From: Nocardia acididurans
Lineage (GTDB): Bacteria; Actinomycetota; Actinomycetes; Mycobacteriales; Mycobacteriaceae
DNA: 64,000 nucleotides
NCBI RefSeq assembly: GCF_016741815.1
Contig: NZ_JAERRJ010000011.1
Location: 62,001-126,000 of the forward strand
Direction: 5' to 3'
Each line of letters opens with the position of its first letter. Position 1 is the stretch's first letter. The translations under genes were made by a program, and so were the position numbers. Below are positions 17,170-26,496 of this stretch, piece by piece. The notes below the pieces were generated by a model. The model saw only the letters and a program-made list of their open reading frames with translations. It did no database searches and was not told where the DNA came from.

Positions 17170-18684
17170 ATGACGCAACGCTATGTGCTCGCCATCGACC
17201 AGGGCACCACCTCCACCCGCTGCATCCTCTTCGACCAGCGCGCCCGCCTGGCCGGGGTCGCGCAGCGCGAGCACCGCCAGCACTATCCGCGTCCCGGCTG
17301 GGTGGAGCAGGACGCGTTGGAGATCTGGAAGAACGTCGAGCGCATAGTCCCTGCCGCACTGCGGGATTCGGGCATCACCGCCGATCAGGTGGCCGCCGTG
17401 GGCATCGCCAACCAGCGCGAGACCACGGTCGTCTGGGACCGCCGCACCGGCACCCCCCTCACCCGCGCCATCGTCTGGCAGGACGTCCGCACCGAGGATC
17501 TCGTCCGCGCCTTCGCCGAAACACCTGGTGCGCAACGCATCCGAGATCTCTGCGGCCTTCCGCTGGCCACCTACTTCGCCGCCCCCCGCCTGCGCTGGCT
17601 GCTCGACAACATCTCCGGCCTGCGCGCCCGCGCCGAACGCGGCGAAGTCCTGTTCGGCACCATGGAAACCTGGCTCATCTGGAATCTCACCGGCGGCGCG
17701 GACCACGGCGTCCACGTCACCGACGTCACCAACGCCGGCCGCACCCTGCTCATGAACCTCGAAACCCTGGACTGGGACGCCGAACTCCTGGACTTCTTCG
17801 GCATCCCGCGCGCCATGCTCCCCCGCATCGAGCCCTCCACGGGCGATTTCGGCACCGCCCGCCGCGTCCTGCCCGGCGTCCGCATCGCCGCCGCCCTGGG
17901 CGACCAGCACGCCGCCCTCTTCGGCCAAACCTGCTTCGCCCCCGGTGAAACCGAATGCACCTACGGCACAGGTGGTTTCATGCTCATGAACACCGGAACC
18001 GAACTCATCCGCTCCACGCACGGCCTGCTGACCACCATCGGCTACCAGGTGGGCCCGGACCCGGTGTACGCCCTCGAAGGCCCGATCGCCGTCACCGGCT
18101 CCCTGGTCCAATGGCTCCGCGACAACATCGGCCTCATCGCCAGCGCCCCCGAAATCGAAACCCTCGCCGCCACAGTCGAAGACAACGGCGGCTGCTACCT
18201 CGTCCCCGCCTTCTCCGGCCTCTACGCCCCGCACTGGCGCAGTGACGCCCGCGGCCTGCTCATCGGCCTCACCTCCTACATCACCAAGGGCCACATAGCG
18301 CGAGCGGTCCTCGAGGCCACGGCCTGGCAGACCCGAGACGTGGTCGAGGCCATGAACGCCGACTCCGGCCTGCACGCCGAAGCCCTCCGCGTGGCAGGCG
18401 GCATGACCTCCGACAACCTGTTGATGCAGACCATCGCCGATGTCCTCGACATCCCCGTCATGCGCCCGATCGTCGCCGAGACCGTCTCGCTGGGCGCGGC
18501 CTACGCGGCCGGCCTGGCCGTCGGCTACTGGCCGGACCTGGAGGGCCTGCGGCACAACTGGCGGCTCGCCGCCCAGTGGATCCCTCGGATGGATCCCGGT
18601 CACCGCGAGGCCGAGTACGACAACTGGAAACGTGCCGTCGAACTCACCTTCGGCTGGGTGCGGCCCCGGAAATCTGTCCGATAG
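17170..18684 (+). CDS. glpK: Glycerol kinase (second copy)
   Basis: A 504-residue FGGY-family kinase, clearly a paralogue of the first copy: MTQRYVLAIDQGTTSTRCIL at the N-terminus, NQRETTVVWDRRTGTPLTRA in the sugar site, HGLLTTIGYQ, and VAGGMTSDNLLMQ near the C-terminus. ATP-binding and glycerol-binding motifs look intact, so it should be active. An AGGAG site precedes the ATG, and it probably forms an operon with the IclR gene. The reason for two kinases under one regulator is not visible; differing affinity or regulation, or action on a related polyol, are possible. Confidence 0.92.
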   Translation: MTQRYVLAIDQGTTSTRCILFDQRARLAGVAQREHRQHYPRPGWVEQDALEIWKNVERIVPAALRDSGITADQVAAVGIANQRETTVVWDRRTGTPLTRAIVWQDVRTEDLVRAFAETPGAQRIRDLCGLPLATYFAAPRLRWLLDNISGLRARAERGEVLFGTMETWLIWNLTGGADHGVHVTDVTNAGRTLLMNLETLDWDAELLDFFGIPRAMLPRIEPSTGDFGTARRVLPGVRIAAALGDQHAALFGQTCFAPGETECTYGTGGFMLMNTGTELIRSTHGLLTTIGYQVGPDPVYALEGPIAVTGSLVQWLRDNIGLIASAPEIETLAATVEDNGGCYLVPAFSGLYAPHWRSDARGLLIGLTSYITKGHIARAVLEATAWQTRDVVEAMNADSGLHAEALRVAGGMTSDNLLMQTIADVLDIPVMRPIVAETVSLGAAYAAGLAVGYWPDLEGLRHNWRLAAQWIPRMDPGHREAEYDNWKRAVELTFGWVRPRKSVR

Positions 18685-18768
18685 ACGAAACCGTAAGCAG
18701 GCCCTGCCGTCATATCCCGGGAAGTCTAACGACGCAGTACCGCAACCGGCGTCCGATAACGTGCAGGT

Positions 18769-19602
18769 ATGCGGCTTCACGTGGGATGTGCGATGTGGCA
18801 ACACCCGGATTGGCAGGAGAGACCACTACCCCCGGCGGAGCGGCTTCGGTCGTATTCGTCGTGGTGCAATGCGGTGGAGGGGAATACGACGTTCTATGCG
18901 ACTCCGCAGCGGCGGACGGTGGAATCGTGGGCGCGGCAAACGGATCCGGGCTTCCGGTTCGTGATGAAGTTGCCGCGCACCGTGACTCACGATCGCAGGC
19001 TGACCGGTATCGACGACGAGATGAATGCCTTCCTGGAGGCGGTGGAGCCGCTGGGGCGTCGGCTGCACGCGCTGTGGGTGCAGCTTCCCGGCTCGTTCAC
19101 CGACCTGCCCGCGCTGGCGGATCTGCTGGAGGGCCTGCCGGTGCGCCATCGGGTGGCGGTGGAGGTGCGGCATCCGGCCTTCTTCGAGAACCAGAGGGCC
19201 ATAACCCAATTGGAGTCGGTGCTGGCGAAGACGGGCGCGGAGTGGGTGCCCTTCGACACCACCGCGCTGTTCTCGGGTCCGCCGCAGAGTACGGCCGAGC
19301 AGGAGGCGTACGCGAAGAAGCCGCGGGTGCCGCGGCGGATGCGGGCGCTGACCGAATTCCCGATCATCCGCTATCACGGCCGTGACGATGTGGATCGCAC
19401 GGTGGCGGGCTGGCAGCCCTGGGTGGATACGGTCAGTGCCTGGCTGCGCGAGGGCCGTTCGCCGACGGTGTTCGTGCACACCCCCGACAATGCGAAGGCA
19501 CGCACGCTCGCCCGCCGTTTCCACGGTGAGGTGCGAGCGCGCGTGCCCGAGTTGGAGCCGCTCCCGGATCCGGTGCCGACCGATCCGATGACGCTGTTCT
19601 AG
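18769..19602 (+). CDS. DUF72 (YecE-like) TIM-barrel protein
   Basis: A 277-residue DUF72 protein. It begins RLHVGCAMWQHPDW and continues EGNTTFYATPQRRTVESWAR (38-57) and FRFVMKLPRTVTHDRRL (62-78), the family hallmarks, and ends with the usual YHGRDD...PDNAKARTLA pattern. The fold resembles a TIM barrel with a suspected metal or phosphate site, but no reaction is established. It is a single gene between glpK and the convergent desaturase gene. Confidence 0.87.
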   Translation: MRLHVGCAMWQHPDWQERPLPPAERLRSYSSWCNAVEGNTTFYATPQRRTVESWARQTDPGFRFVMKLPRTVTHDRRLTGIDDEMNAFLEAVEPLGRRLHALWVQLPGSFTDLPALADLLEGLPVRHRVAVEVRHPAFFENQRAITQLESVLAKTGAEWVPFDTTALFSGPPQSTAEQEAYAKKPRVPRRMRALTEFPIIRYHGRDDVDRTVAGWQPWVDTVSAWLREGRSPTVFVHTPDNAKARTLARRFHGEVRARVPELEPLPDPVPTDPMTLF

Positions 19603-19642
19603 CCGCCGCCGTGACGTCGACGCCGCAGCGTCGGTGTCGCGA

Positions 19643-20632
19643 CTAGGCCATCGCGTGTTCGCGCCGGGCGGCCTCGCGGGCGAGCGCCTTGTCGCGCTGT
19701 TCCTCGAATCGCACCACGTCCTTGCGCAGCCGCTCGATGAATTCGCCGAGATCGTTGCGCAGCTGCTCACCGCGCGCCCCGAAATCGTTGCGCTCCATGA
19801 CATTCCACTTCTTCAGCACCGGCATGACCACTTCCTCGAGGTGCTGGCGCAGATCGTAGATGCCGTGCTTGGCCATGAGCACCCCGTTGCGCCGGAAATT
19901 GGGCATGCCCGCGCCCGGCATCTGGAAGTTCTGGACCACATTGCAGATGGCTTCCAGTGCCTGATCCGGCGAGACGTCCAGCGCCGCTTCGCAGATGTTG
20001 CGATAGAAGATCATGTGCAGGTTCTCGTCGGCGGCGATGCGCTGCAGCATGCGGTCCGCGATGGGGTCGTTGCACACCTTGCCGGTATTGCGATGAGAAA
20101 CGCGAGTGGCCAATTCCTGAAATGTCACATAGACGACGGAGTGCATAAATCCGGCATCTGCCCGAATTGCCTGATTGCCCGTGCCCCGCTGCACCAGGTT
20201 CATGGCCGAATAGCCATTGGTCATATGCACCATGCGATCCCGTTCCAGCGCCACCGGATCCACGCCCCGGGTCACCACGAGATAGTCGCGGATGACGATG
20301 CCGTGCCGGTTCTCCTCGGCGGTCCAGCGTCCCACCCAGGTGCCCCACGCGCCGTCCTGGGAGAAGTTCTCCGCGATCTCCCGGTGATAACTGGGCAGAT
20401 TGTCCTCGGTGAGAAGATTGGTGATCATGGCCGCGCGGGCGACCTCGCTGAGTCGCGATTGTCCGAGTTCCCAATCATCGCCGTCCATAGCTGCGAAGTT
20501 GCGACCCTCATCCCACGGCACATAGTCGTGCGGATGCCAGTCCTTGGCCATGGATAGATGCCTGTTCACATTCTGCTCGGCAATCGGTTCCAGCTCCATG
20601 AGCAGTTCCAACTGCGTGAGACTCCTGGCCAC
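19643..20632 (-). CDS. Acyl-ACP desaturase (DesA-type, soluble diiron)
   Basis: Introduces a double bond into acyl-ACP using a carboxylate-bridged diiron centre, O2 and reduced ferredoxin. The 329-residue protein has the two EExxH/ExxH motifs, AEENRHGIVIRDYL and AADENLHMIFYRN, and family sequence DWHPHDYVPWDEGRNF near the N-terminus, as in mycobacterial DesA1/DesA2. I place the start at the GTG at 20632, behind GAGGGAGGG; homologues start about ten residues before the LELEP-like segment, and a longer reading adds 82 unrelated residues. It is divergent from the KasA-like gene, suggesting a role in mycolate or membrane lipid desaturation. Confidence 0.9.
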   Translation of the reverse strand: MARSLTQLELLMELEPIAEQNVNRHLSMAKDWHPHDYVPWDEGRNFAAMDGDDWELGQSRLSEVARAAMITNLLTEDNLPSYHREIAENFSQDGAWGTWVGRWTAEENRHGIVIRDYLVVTRGVDPVALERDRMVHMTNGYSAMNLVQRGTGNQAIRADAGFMHSVVYVTFQELATRVSHRNTGKVCNDPIADRMLQRIAADENLHMIFYRNICEAALDVSPDQALEAICNVVQNFQMPGAGMPNFRRNGVLMAKHGIYDLRQHLEEVVMPVLKKWNVMERNDFGARGEQLRNDLGEFIERLRKDVVRFEEQRDKALAREAARREHAMA

Positions 20633-20945
20633 TGTGGTGTGCCCTCCCTCGAAATGGCTCGGCGCTGCGGAATGATGGTGCAGAACTGTGCAGAACACTG
20701 CCTGGCATAGTGCAGGGGAATGCTGGTCGGCCGACGGCCCGTTGAAGTGATCCCGGAAGCCCGCGTGTCGTCCGAGGAGACTGGTCGGCTTCGCCTCGGA
20801 TAATCTAGCCCAGTTCGCCGGATATTGGCTCATCCCCCGCCGAAGTCTTTCACGGCCGGGTGCGTTCGCTAGCTGCAAAACAGTCCTTGACAGCCCACGC
20901 GGATCGAAATCTGGTTCGCCGGAGCATTGCTACGGAGAGTGGAAC
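20633..20945. promoter_or_regulatory. Divergent promoter region, desaturase / ketosynthase (313 bases without a gene)
   Basis: This spacer holds both ribosome-binding sites and presumably two divergent promoters. A consensus TTGACA lies at 20887-20892 facing the ketosynthase gene, but the expected -10 position reads poorly. I see no clear palindromic operator and no small gene with convincing start and codon use. Confidence 0.4.
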
Positions 20946-22190
20946 ATGCAGACGCCCAACCGCAGGAAGTTCCCCGACGTCGTGGTCACCTCGCTGGCCG
21001 CCACCACGTCGATCGCCGGTGACGTCGATTCGACCTGGAAGGGACTACTCAACGGCGAGAGCGGGATCGACGTCCTGGAGGACAGCTTCCTCGACGATTT
21101 CGAACTGCCGGTCCGCATCGGCGGGCACCTCAAGGTGACGCCGACATCCCAGCTCACCCAGGCGGAATGCCGCCGCATGTCCTACGTGGAGCAGATGGCC
21201 ACCGTGCTCGGCCGCGAGGTCTGGCGCAATGCCGGCAATCCGGAGGTGGATCGGGATCGGCTGGGCGTCTCCATCGGCACCGGCCTGGGCGGCGCGGAGA
21301 TGCTCATCATCGCGCGCGACAAGCTGGCGCACGGCGGGTACCGCAAGGTGTCGCCGCTGACCGTGCAGACCACCATGCCGAACGGCCCGGCGGCCATCGT
21401 GGGCACCGAACTCGGTGCGCGGGCAGGCATTACGACGCCGGTTTCAGCCTGTTCGTCCGGTTCCGAGGCGATCGCCAATGCCTGGCAGCGCATCGTCATG
21501 GGCGAGGCGGACATGATGGTGACCGGCGGTGTCGAGGGGTCTATCCAGGCCCTCCCGATCGCCGGATTCTCCATGATGCGCGCCATGAGCACCCGCAACC
21601 ACGATCCGAAGGGCGCCTCCCGCCCCTTCGACAAGGACCGCGACGGCTTCGTCTTCGGTGAGGCCGGCGCGCTCATGGTCATCGAAACCGAGGAGCACGC
21701 GCGGGCGCGCGGCGCGACCATCCACGCGCGGATCATGGGCGCGGGCATCACATCCGACGGCTTCCACCTCGTCGCCCCGGATCCCGAGGGCACCGGCGCG
21801 GCGCGCGCCATGGCCCGCGCCATGGAGCACGCCGGATTGGCGAAATCCGATGTGTCCCATATCAATGCGCACGCGACGGCCACCCCGATCGGCGACACGG
21901 CGGAGGCGAACGCCATCGCGCAAGCGGTCGGCAACCATGCCGCGGTGTACGCGCCCAAGTCGGCGCTGGGGCACTCCATCGGCGCGGTGGGTGCGCTCGA
22001 ATCGGTCATCACGGTCCTGAGCGTCCGCGACGGAATCGTCCCGCCCACCTTGAATTTGGACAATCTGGACCCCGAAATCGATCTGGACGTGGTGCACGGC
22101 CAAGCCCGTACCGGTCGGTACGAATATGCCCTCAACAACTCGTTCGGATTCGGCGGGCACAATGTCGCGCTGGCCTTCGGCCGGTACTGA
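20946..22190 (+). CDS. Beta-ketoacyl-ACP synthase II, KasA/KasB-like
   Basis: Condenses malonyl-ACP with a growing acyl-ACP, the elongation step of FAS-II that makes meromycolate chains in mycolic-acid bacteria. The 414-residue protein carries the catalytic triad Cys169 (VSACSSGSEA), His309 (NAHATATPIGD) and His343 (ALGHSIGAVGA). The N-terminus (RRKFPDVVVTSLAATTSIAG) is very close to mycobacterial KasA/KasB. The usual kas operon partners (fabD, acpM, accD) are absent here, so this is a stand-alone copy beside a desaturase and a fatty-acyl-AMP ligase. Confidence 0.93.
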   Translation: MQTPNRRKFPDVVVTSLAATTSIAGDVDSTWKGLLNGESGIDVLEDSFLDDFELPVRIGGHLKVTPTSQLTQAECRRMSYVEQMATVLGREVWRNAGNPEVDRDRLGVSIGTGLGGAEMLIIARDKLAHGGYRKVSPLTVQTTMPNGPAAIVGTELGARAGITTPVSACSSGSEAIANAWQRIVMGEADMMVTGGVEGSIQALPIAGFSMMRAMSTRNHDPKGASRPFDKDRDGFVFGEAGALMVIETEEHARARGATIHARIMGAGITSDGFHLVAPDPEGTGAARAMARAMEHAGLAKSDVSHINAHATATPIGDTAEANAIAQAVGNHAAVYAPKSALGHSIGAVGALESVITVLSVRDGIVPPTLNLDNLDPEIDLDVVHGQARTGRYEYALNNSFGFGGHNVALAFGRY

Positions 22191-22311
22191 GTGACGCGGG
22201 ATTACGACACCTGCTAATCTCTGGCAGCCCGCTTCTGGGGCCCTTCGGTGTCGATCTTTGTTCGGTGTCACTGCACAGCCATGGCTGCTGTGAGTTGAAA
22301 AAGGATAGGGA

Positions 22312-24156
22312 ATGATCGGCGAGACCTTCGATGACTATCTGGACGAGCACGGCAACATCAGGATTCCTGACGGCCTGACCATGATCGACCTGGTCGACAA
22401 GCACAGTCAGGCCAATGGGGACGAGCTCGCCTACCGCTTTATCGACTATTCGCGCGAACGGGACGGCGAGTACCACGACATCACGTGGAACCAGTTCGGC
22501 GTCCGGCTGCGCGCGGTGGCCGCCCGGCTGCAGCAGGTGACGCAGCCGGGCGACCGGGTGGCAATCCTGGCTCCGCAGGGACTCGACTACATCGTGGCCA
22601 TGTACGCCGCGGTGTACGCGGGCAATATCGCCGTGCCGCTGTTCGATCCGGACGAACAGGGCCACTCCGATCGGCTGCACGCCGTGCTCGAGGACTGTCA
22701 GCCCTCCGCGATCCTCACGGTGGCTCCCGCCGCGGCCGGGGTGCGCGATCTGTTCAAGGATCGGCCCGCGCCGCAGCGGCCGCGCATCATCGCGGTGGAG
22801 GCGATTCCGGACAGCGTGGGGGTGTCCTGGGTGCGCCCGGACATCCACATCGACTCCATCGCCTACCTGCAGTACACCTCGGGTTCCACCCGCACCCCGG
22901 CCGGCGTGGAGATCACGCACCGCGCGGTGGGCACCAACCTGCTGCAGATGATCGATGCCATCGGCATCACCGAGAAGGCCCGCGGCGTCACCTGGCTGCC
23001 GCTGTTCCACGATATGGGCCTGCTGACGGTGATCCTGCCGACGATCGGCGGCAAGTACATCACCATCATGTCGCCGAGCGCCTTCGTGCGGCGGCCCTAC
23101 CGCTGGATCAAGGAGCTCGCGGCGCAGGAGGACGGTGCCGAGATCTTCGCCGCCGCACCGAATTTCGCCTTCGAGCACGCGGCGGTGCGCGGTCTGCCGA
23201 AGCCGGGGGAGTCGCTGGATCTGTCCAATGTGATCGGCCTGATCAACGGCAGCGAACCGGTGTCGGTGACGTCGATGAAGAAGTTCAACGACGCCTTCGA
23301 GCCCTACGGTCTGCCCAAGACCGCCATCAAGCCCTGCTACGGCATGGCCGAGGCCACCCTGTTCGTCTCCGCCACCAAGCGGGACGACGAGGCGCGCACG
23401 GTCTACGTGGACCGCACCGAGCTCAACGCGGGCCGCATGACCGAGGTGGCTCCGGACGCGGAAAACGCTGTGGCACAGGTGTCCTGCGGGTACGTGGCGC
23501 TGTCGCAGTGGGCGGTCATCGTGGATCCGGCCACCGGCGCGGAGAAGGCCGACGGCGAGGTCGGCGAGATCTGGCTGCACGGCGGGAACATGGGCATCGG
23601 CTACTGGGGACGGCCGGAGGAGAGCGTCGCGACGTTCGAGAACCGGCTCGAGTCCCGTCTGCCGCAGGGCAGTCACGCCGAGGGCGCGGCCGCCGACGCC
23701 CGGTGGATGCGCACCGGCGACTTCGGCTCCTACTACGACGGCGAGCTCTACATCACCGGCCGCGTCAAGGATCTGGTGATCGTGGACGGCCGCAACCACT
23801 ATCCGCAGGATCTCGAGTACTCGGCGCAGGAGTCCAGCACGGCGCTGCGGCCCGGCTTCGTCGCGGCCTTCTCGGTCGCCGACGACGACAACTCCGAGAA
23901 GCTGGTGATAGTGGCCGAACGGGGCACGGGCGCAGCGAAATTGGATCCGGAGCCGATCGCGGAGACGGTCCGCGCCGCCATCGCCAAGCGGCACGGGGTG
24001 AACGTCGGGGATCTGCTGCTGGTGCCCGCCGGATCGATTCCGCGCACCTCCAGCGGCAAGATCGCCCGGCGGGCCTGCAAGACGGCGTATGTGGAGGGCA
24101 CACTGCGCGGCGGCTACCGCCAGCAGGCGTTCCCCGACGCCGTCGACCAGAGCTAG
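22312..24156 (+). CDS. Fatty-acyl-AMP ligase, FadD32-like
   Basis: Activates a long-chain fatty acid as acyl-adenylate, normally for transfer to an ACP domain. The 614-residue ANL enzyme has the P-loop YTSGSTRTPAGVEITHRAV (about 187-205), the WLPLFHDMGLL segment typical of FAAL proteins, the GYVALSQWAVIVDPATG region, and the C-terminal catalytic Lys in RTSSGKIARRACK. The start MIGETFDDYLDEHGNIRIPD matches FadD32. In mycobacteria fadD32 lies next to pks13; here pks13 is missing and the neighbour is a KasA-like gene, so it may be a paralogue or a rearranged locus. A GGATAGGGA site precedes the ATG. Confidence 0.9.
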   Translation: MIGETFDDYLDEHGNIRIPDGLTMIDLVDKHSQANGDELAYRFIDYSRERDGEYHDITWNQFGVRLRAVAARLQQVTQPGDRVAILAPQGLDYIVAMYAAVYAGNIAVPLFDPDEQGHSDRLHAVLEDCQPSAILTVAPAAAGVRDLFKDRPAPQRPRIIAVEAIPDSVGVSWVRPDIHIDSIAYLQYTSGSTRTPAGVEITHRAVGTNLLQMIDAIGITEKARGVTWLPLFHDMGLLTVILPTIGGKYITIMSPSAFVRRPYRWIKELAAQEDGAEIFAAAPNFAFEHAAVRGLPKPGESLDLSNVIGLINGSEPVSVTSMKKFNDAFEPYGLPKTAIKPCYGMAEATLFVSATKRDDEARTVYVDRTELNAGRMTEVAPDAENAVAQVSCGYVALSQWAVIVDPATGAEKADGEVGEIWLHGGNMGIGYWGRPEESVATFENRLESRLPQGSHAEGAAADARWMRTGDFGSYYDGELYITGRVKDLVIVDGRNHYPQDLEYSAQESSTALRPGFVAAFSVADDDNSEKLVIVAERGTGAAKLDPEPIAETVRAAIAKRHGVNVGDLLLVPAGSIPRTSSGKIARRACKTAYVEGTLRGGYRQQAFPDAVDQS

Positions 24157-24184
24157 TTCGAACGACGTTGTGCCGCACCGTCGC

Positions 24185-25078
24185 TCAGGAATTGTCGGCG
24201 GCGGTGCGGCTCACCTCGTAGCCGAGTAGGCGCTCGGCCTCCTCGATGCCGCCCTGGAGATCGCCGACCGCGTTCATCTTGGACAGGTCCAGGCCGATGG
24301 CCACCAGCGTCAGCGCGATCTCCGAGGACAGCCCGGTGATGATCACGCTCGCGCCCATGAGCCCCGACGCGTCCACCGTCTGCACCAGGTGGTTGGCCAC
24401 CGTGGAGTCGATGGTCGGCACACCGGTGATATCGATGACCACCACTTTCGCGCGATTGGCGCGGATCGCCCCCAGGAGCTGTTCGGTCAGCTGCCGGGCG
24501 CGCTGCGAGTCCAGCACGCCGATGATGGGCAGGATCAGCAGTTGCTCACGCACCTGCAGCACCGGCGTCGACAGCTCGCGAATGGCCTCCTGCTGCTGCC
24601 GGATGATGCGTTCGCGCTCCTCCACGAAGGACACGCCCACGGTGTTGGCGATCCGGTTGGCGGCCGGTTCGTAGGCGTCCAGCACCTGGTTCAGGAATTC
24701 GAAGTCGTTCTGGTACTTCTCGAACAGCGAGCGCGCCAGCACATCTCGCAGCAGCAGCACGATGCCGAGCACCTCGTCGGTCTCGACGCCGCGCGGGATG
24801 ATGCGTTCGGAGAGATTGCGCGCGTAGTTCTGCAGCGCCTCGACGCTGCCGGTCTCGAGCACCTCGACGTAGTTGTCGTAGAGCGAGGTGGCCTCGGAGA
24901 AGATCTCGTCCGGGCTCATGGCGGTGAGCAGCTTGGCATCGGTGATGCGCCGGGCCCATTCCTCGCGCAGCACGGTGCGGTTCTGGCGTAGGTGTTCGAC
25001 GAGTTCGGGCAGCAAGCCCTCGCCGGGTCTGTCCAGGAGCAGGATGTCGTCGCTCGGGCCGAGCGAGCTCGGGGCCAT
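24185..25078 (-). CDS. RsbR-like STAS-domain stressosome protein
   Basis: A 297-residue protein of the RsbR co-antagonist family, which builds stressosomes and controls anti-sigma or signalling partners. The N-terminal ~160 residues are helical (LPELVEHLRQNRTVLREEWA; non-haem globin-like RsbRD type). The C-terminal STAS domain (about 175-285) includes VVVIDITGVPTIDSTVANHL, which keeps the Thr and Ser that partner kinases phosphorylate. The ATG at 25078 follows GGAGG. No RsbS, RsbT or sigma gene is adjacent; the next gene upstream, same strand, is a GGDEF protein. Confidence 0.87.
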   Translation of the reverse strand: MAPSSLGPSDDILLLDRPGEGLLPELVEHLRQNRTVLREEWARRITDAKLLTAMSPDEIFSEATSLYDNYVEVLETGSVEALQNYARNLSERIIPRGVETDEVLGIVLLLRDVLARSLFEKYQNDFEFLNQVLDAYEPAANRIANTVGVSFVEERERIIRQQQEAIRELSTPVLQVREQLLILPIIGVLDSQRARQLTEQLLGAIRANRAKVVVIDITGVPTIDSTVANHLVQTVDASGLMGASVIITGLSSEIALTLVAIGLDLSKMNAVGDLQGGIEEAERLLGYEVSRTAADNS

Positions 25079-25200
25079 GTCGTCCTCCACCGGTGGCACT
25101 GCGGGAAGTTTGCTCTGACAAATGGGTGACACTAGCCCCCTTATGCGCGAACGGCCATGAATTCGACGCCAAGTCCCCCTGACACAATCCGCGTGAACCC

Positions 25201-26496
25201 TCAGCCCGCGCGCCCAGCCGCCTTGGCCCAGTACATGCTGTAGTCCGCCGCCTGCACCAGCGCGTCGGCCGTGGTGTCGCCCGCCCGCTCCTCCGCGATG
25301 CCCACGCTGGCGGTGACCGTCAGCCGATGCCCGTCCGCATCGAACGGCAGCGCGAAGGCCGCGCGCACGTGGTGGGCCAGCTCCTCGACATCGGTGGCGG
25401 AATCCGGCACCAGGATGACGAATTCGTCGCCGCCGATGCGGGCGGCGAGCTGCCCCGGTCCGGTGGCGCAGGCTTCCAGCCGGGCCGCGGCCTGGACGAG
25501 CAGTTCGTCGCCGGCGGCGTGCCCGTAGGTGTCGTTCACCGACTTGAAGTTGTCGAGATCCAGGTAGCACAGGCCGATGCGGGCCTCGGGATCGGCGAAG
25601 GCGGCAGTGAGGGCGTCGAAGAAGCGGGAGCGATTGGCCAGGCCGGTGAGCTGGTCGTGGTGGGCGCGGAAGTGCAGATGTTCGCGCAGGGCGCGCTGCT
25701 CCGAAATGTCTTCCACCAGAATGAGGGTGTACTGCGGTTTGCCGTGGTCGTCCCGAATGAGGGAGACATTGATCTTGGTCCACACGGTGTGCCCGTCCCG
25801 GTGCGGATAGGCCTTCTCCAACTGCACATTGTCGTGATCGCCGCGCAGTACCGCGCCGTAGAGCGGCCACATGGCCGGATCGTCCTCGGGATGGGTCAGA
25901 TCGGTGACCGATAACTCGCACATCTCGGCGGGCGTGTAGCCCAGCATCTCCGCGAAGGCGGCGTTCACCTCGATGATGCGGCCGGACATATCGGATAACC
26001 CGGTCCCGATCCCGGCCTGCGCGAACACCGCCCGGAAGCGCGCCTCACTGGCCCGCAACTGCTCCTGCACGCGCTGCCGGGCCTCGATATCGGCCTTGCG
26101 GACGCTCTCCTGCTCGGCCAGCAGCCACTGCCGGAACGCGCGCACATAGCCGGAGGCGAACGCCCCCAGCAGTTCCGCGCCGCGTTCGGCCGGAATCGTC
26201 CCGTTCTGTGCGAAATACGCGTCCAGCACCGCGATGGTGCGGCCCAGCACCTCGTTCCCGACGAAGTGCGCGCGCGCCAGTTCCGCGCCGAGTTCCGCCA
26301 CCCGACCGGCTGGTTCTCCATCGGCCGCCGCCTGCGCGAACCGCGCCGCCAGCCGGGACAGCAGGGCGTACGCCTCCGACCGGCTCATGGGCACCACATG
26401 ATCGCGGGTCCCGCTGCCGAGCGCGGCGGCCCACTGCTCTACCAGGTCGGCGTGCGGGCCAGCCCGATCCGGCCCACCCCCGGGATCCGACGCCAT
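25201..26496 (-). CDS. PAS-GGDEF diguanylate cyclase
   Basis: A 431-residue cytoplasmic protein: an N-terminal helical module (~30-140), a PAS domain (~150-265; FRAVFAQAGIGTGLSDMSGR, then a PAC motif YTLILVEDISEQRAL), and a GGDEF domain (~275-430) with intact active site ARIGGDEFVIL. It should make cyclic di-GMP from two GTP. The RxxD inhibitory site normally five residues before GGDEF is replaced (GPGQ), so product inhibition is probably lost. I start at the ATG at 26496; an in-frame extension of 23 residues overlaps the divergent promoter. No transmembrane segment is seen. Confidence 0.88.
   Translation of the reverse strand: MASDPGGGPDRAGPHADLVEQWAAALGSGTRDHVVPMSRSEAYALLSRLAARFAQAAADGEPAGRVAELGAELARAHFVGNEVLGRTIAVLDAYFAQNGTIPAERGAELLGAFASGYVRAFRQWLLAEQESVRKADIEARQRVQEQLRASEARFRAVFAQAGIGTGLSDMSGRIIEVNAAFAEMLGYTPAEMCELSVTDLTHPEDDPAMWPLYGAVLRGDHDNVQLEKAYPHRDGHTVWTKINVSLIRDDHGKPQYTLILVEDISEQRALREHLHFRAHHDQLTGLANRSRFFDALTAAFADPEARIGLCYLDLDNFKSVNDTYGHAAGDELLVQAAARLEACATGPGQLAARIGGDEFVILVPDSATDVEELAHHVRAAFALPFDADGHRLTVTASVGIAEERAGDTTADALVQAADYSMYWAKAAGRAG

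Noticed and set aside
20633..20878. N-terminal extension of the acyl-ACP desaturase by 82 residues
   Set aside because: The extension is unlike any desaturase and runs through the promoter region; the GTG at 20632 has a strong GAGGGAGGG site and gives the usual family N-terminus.
24185..25921. A single 578-residue STAS protein with a long N-terminus
   Set aside because: The first ~280 residues are an out-of-frame shadow of the GGDEF gene. The STAS protein begins at the ATG at 25078 behind GGAGG.
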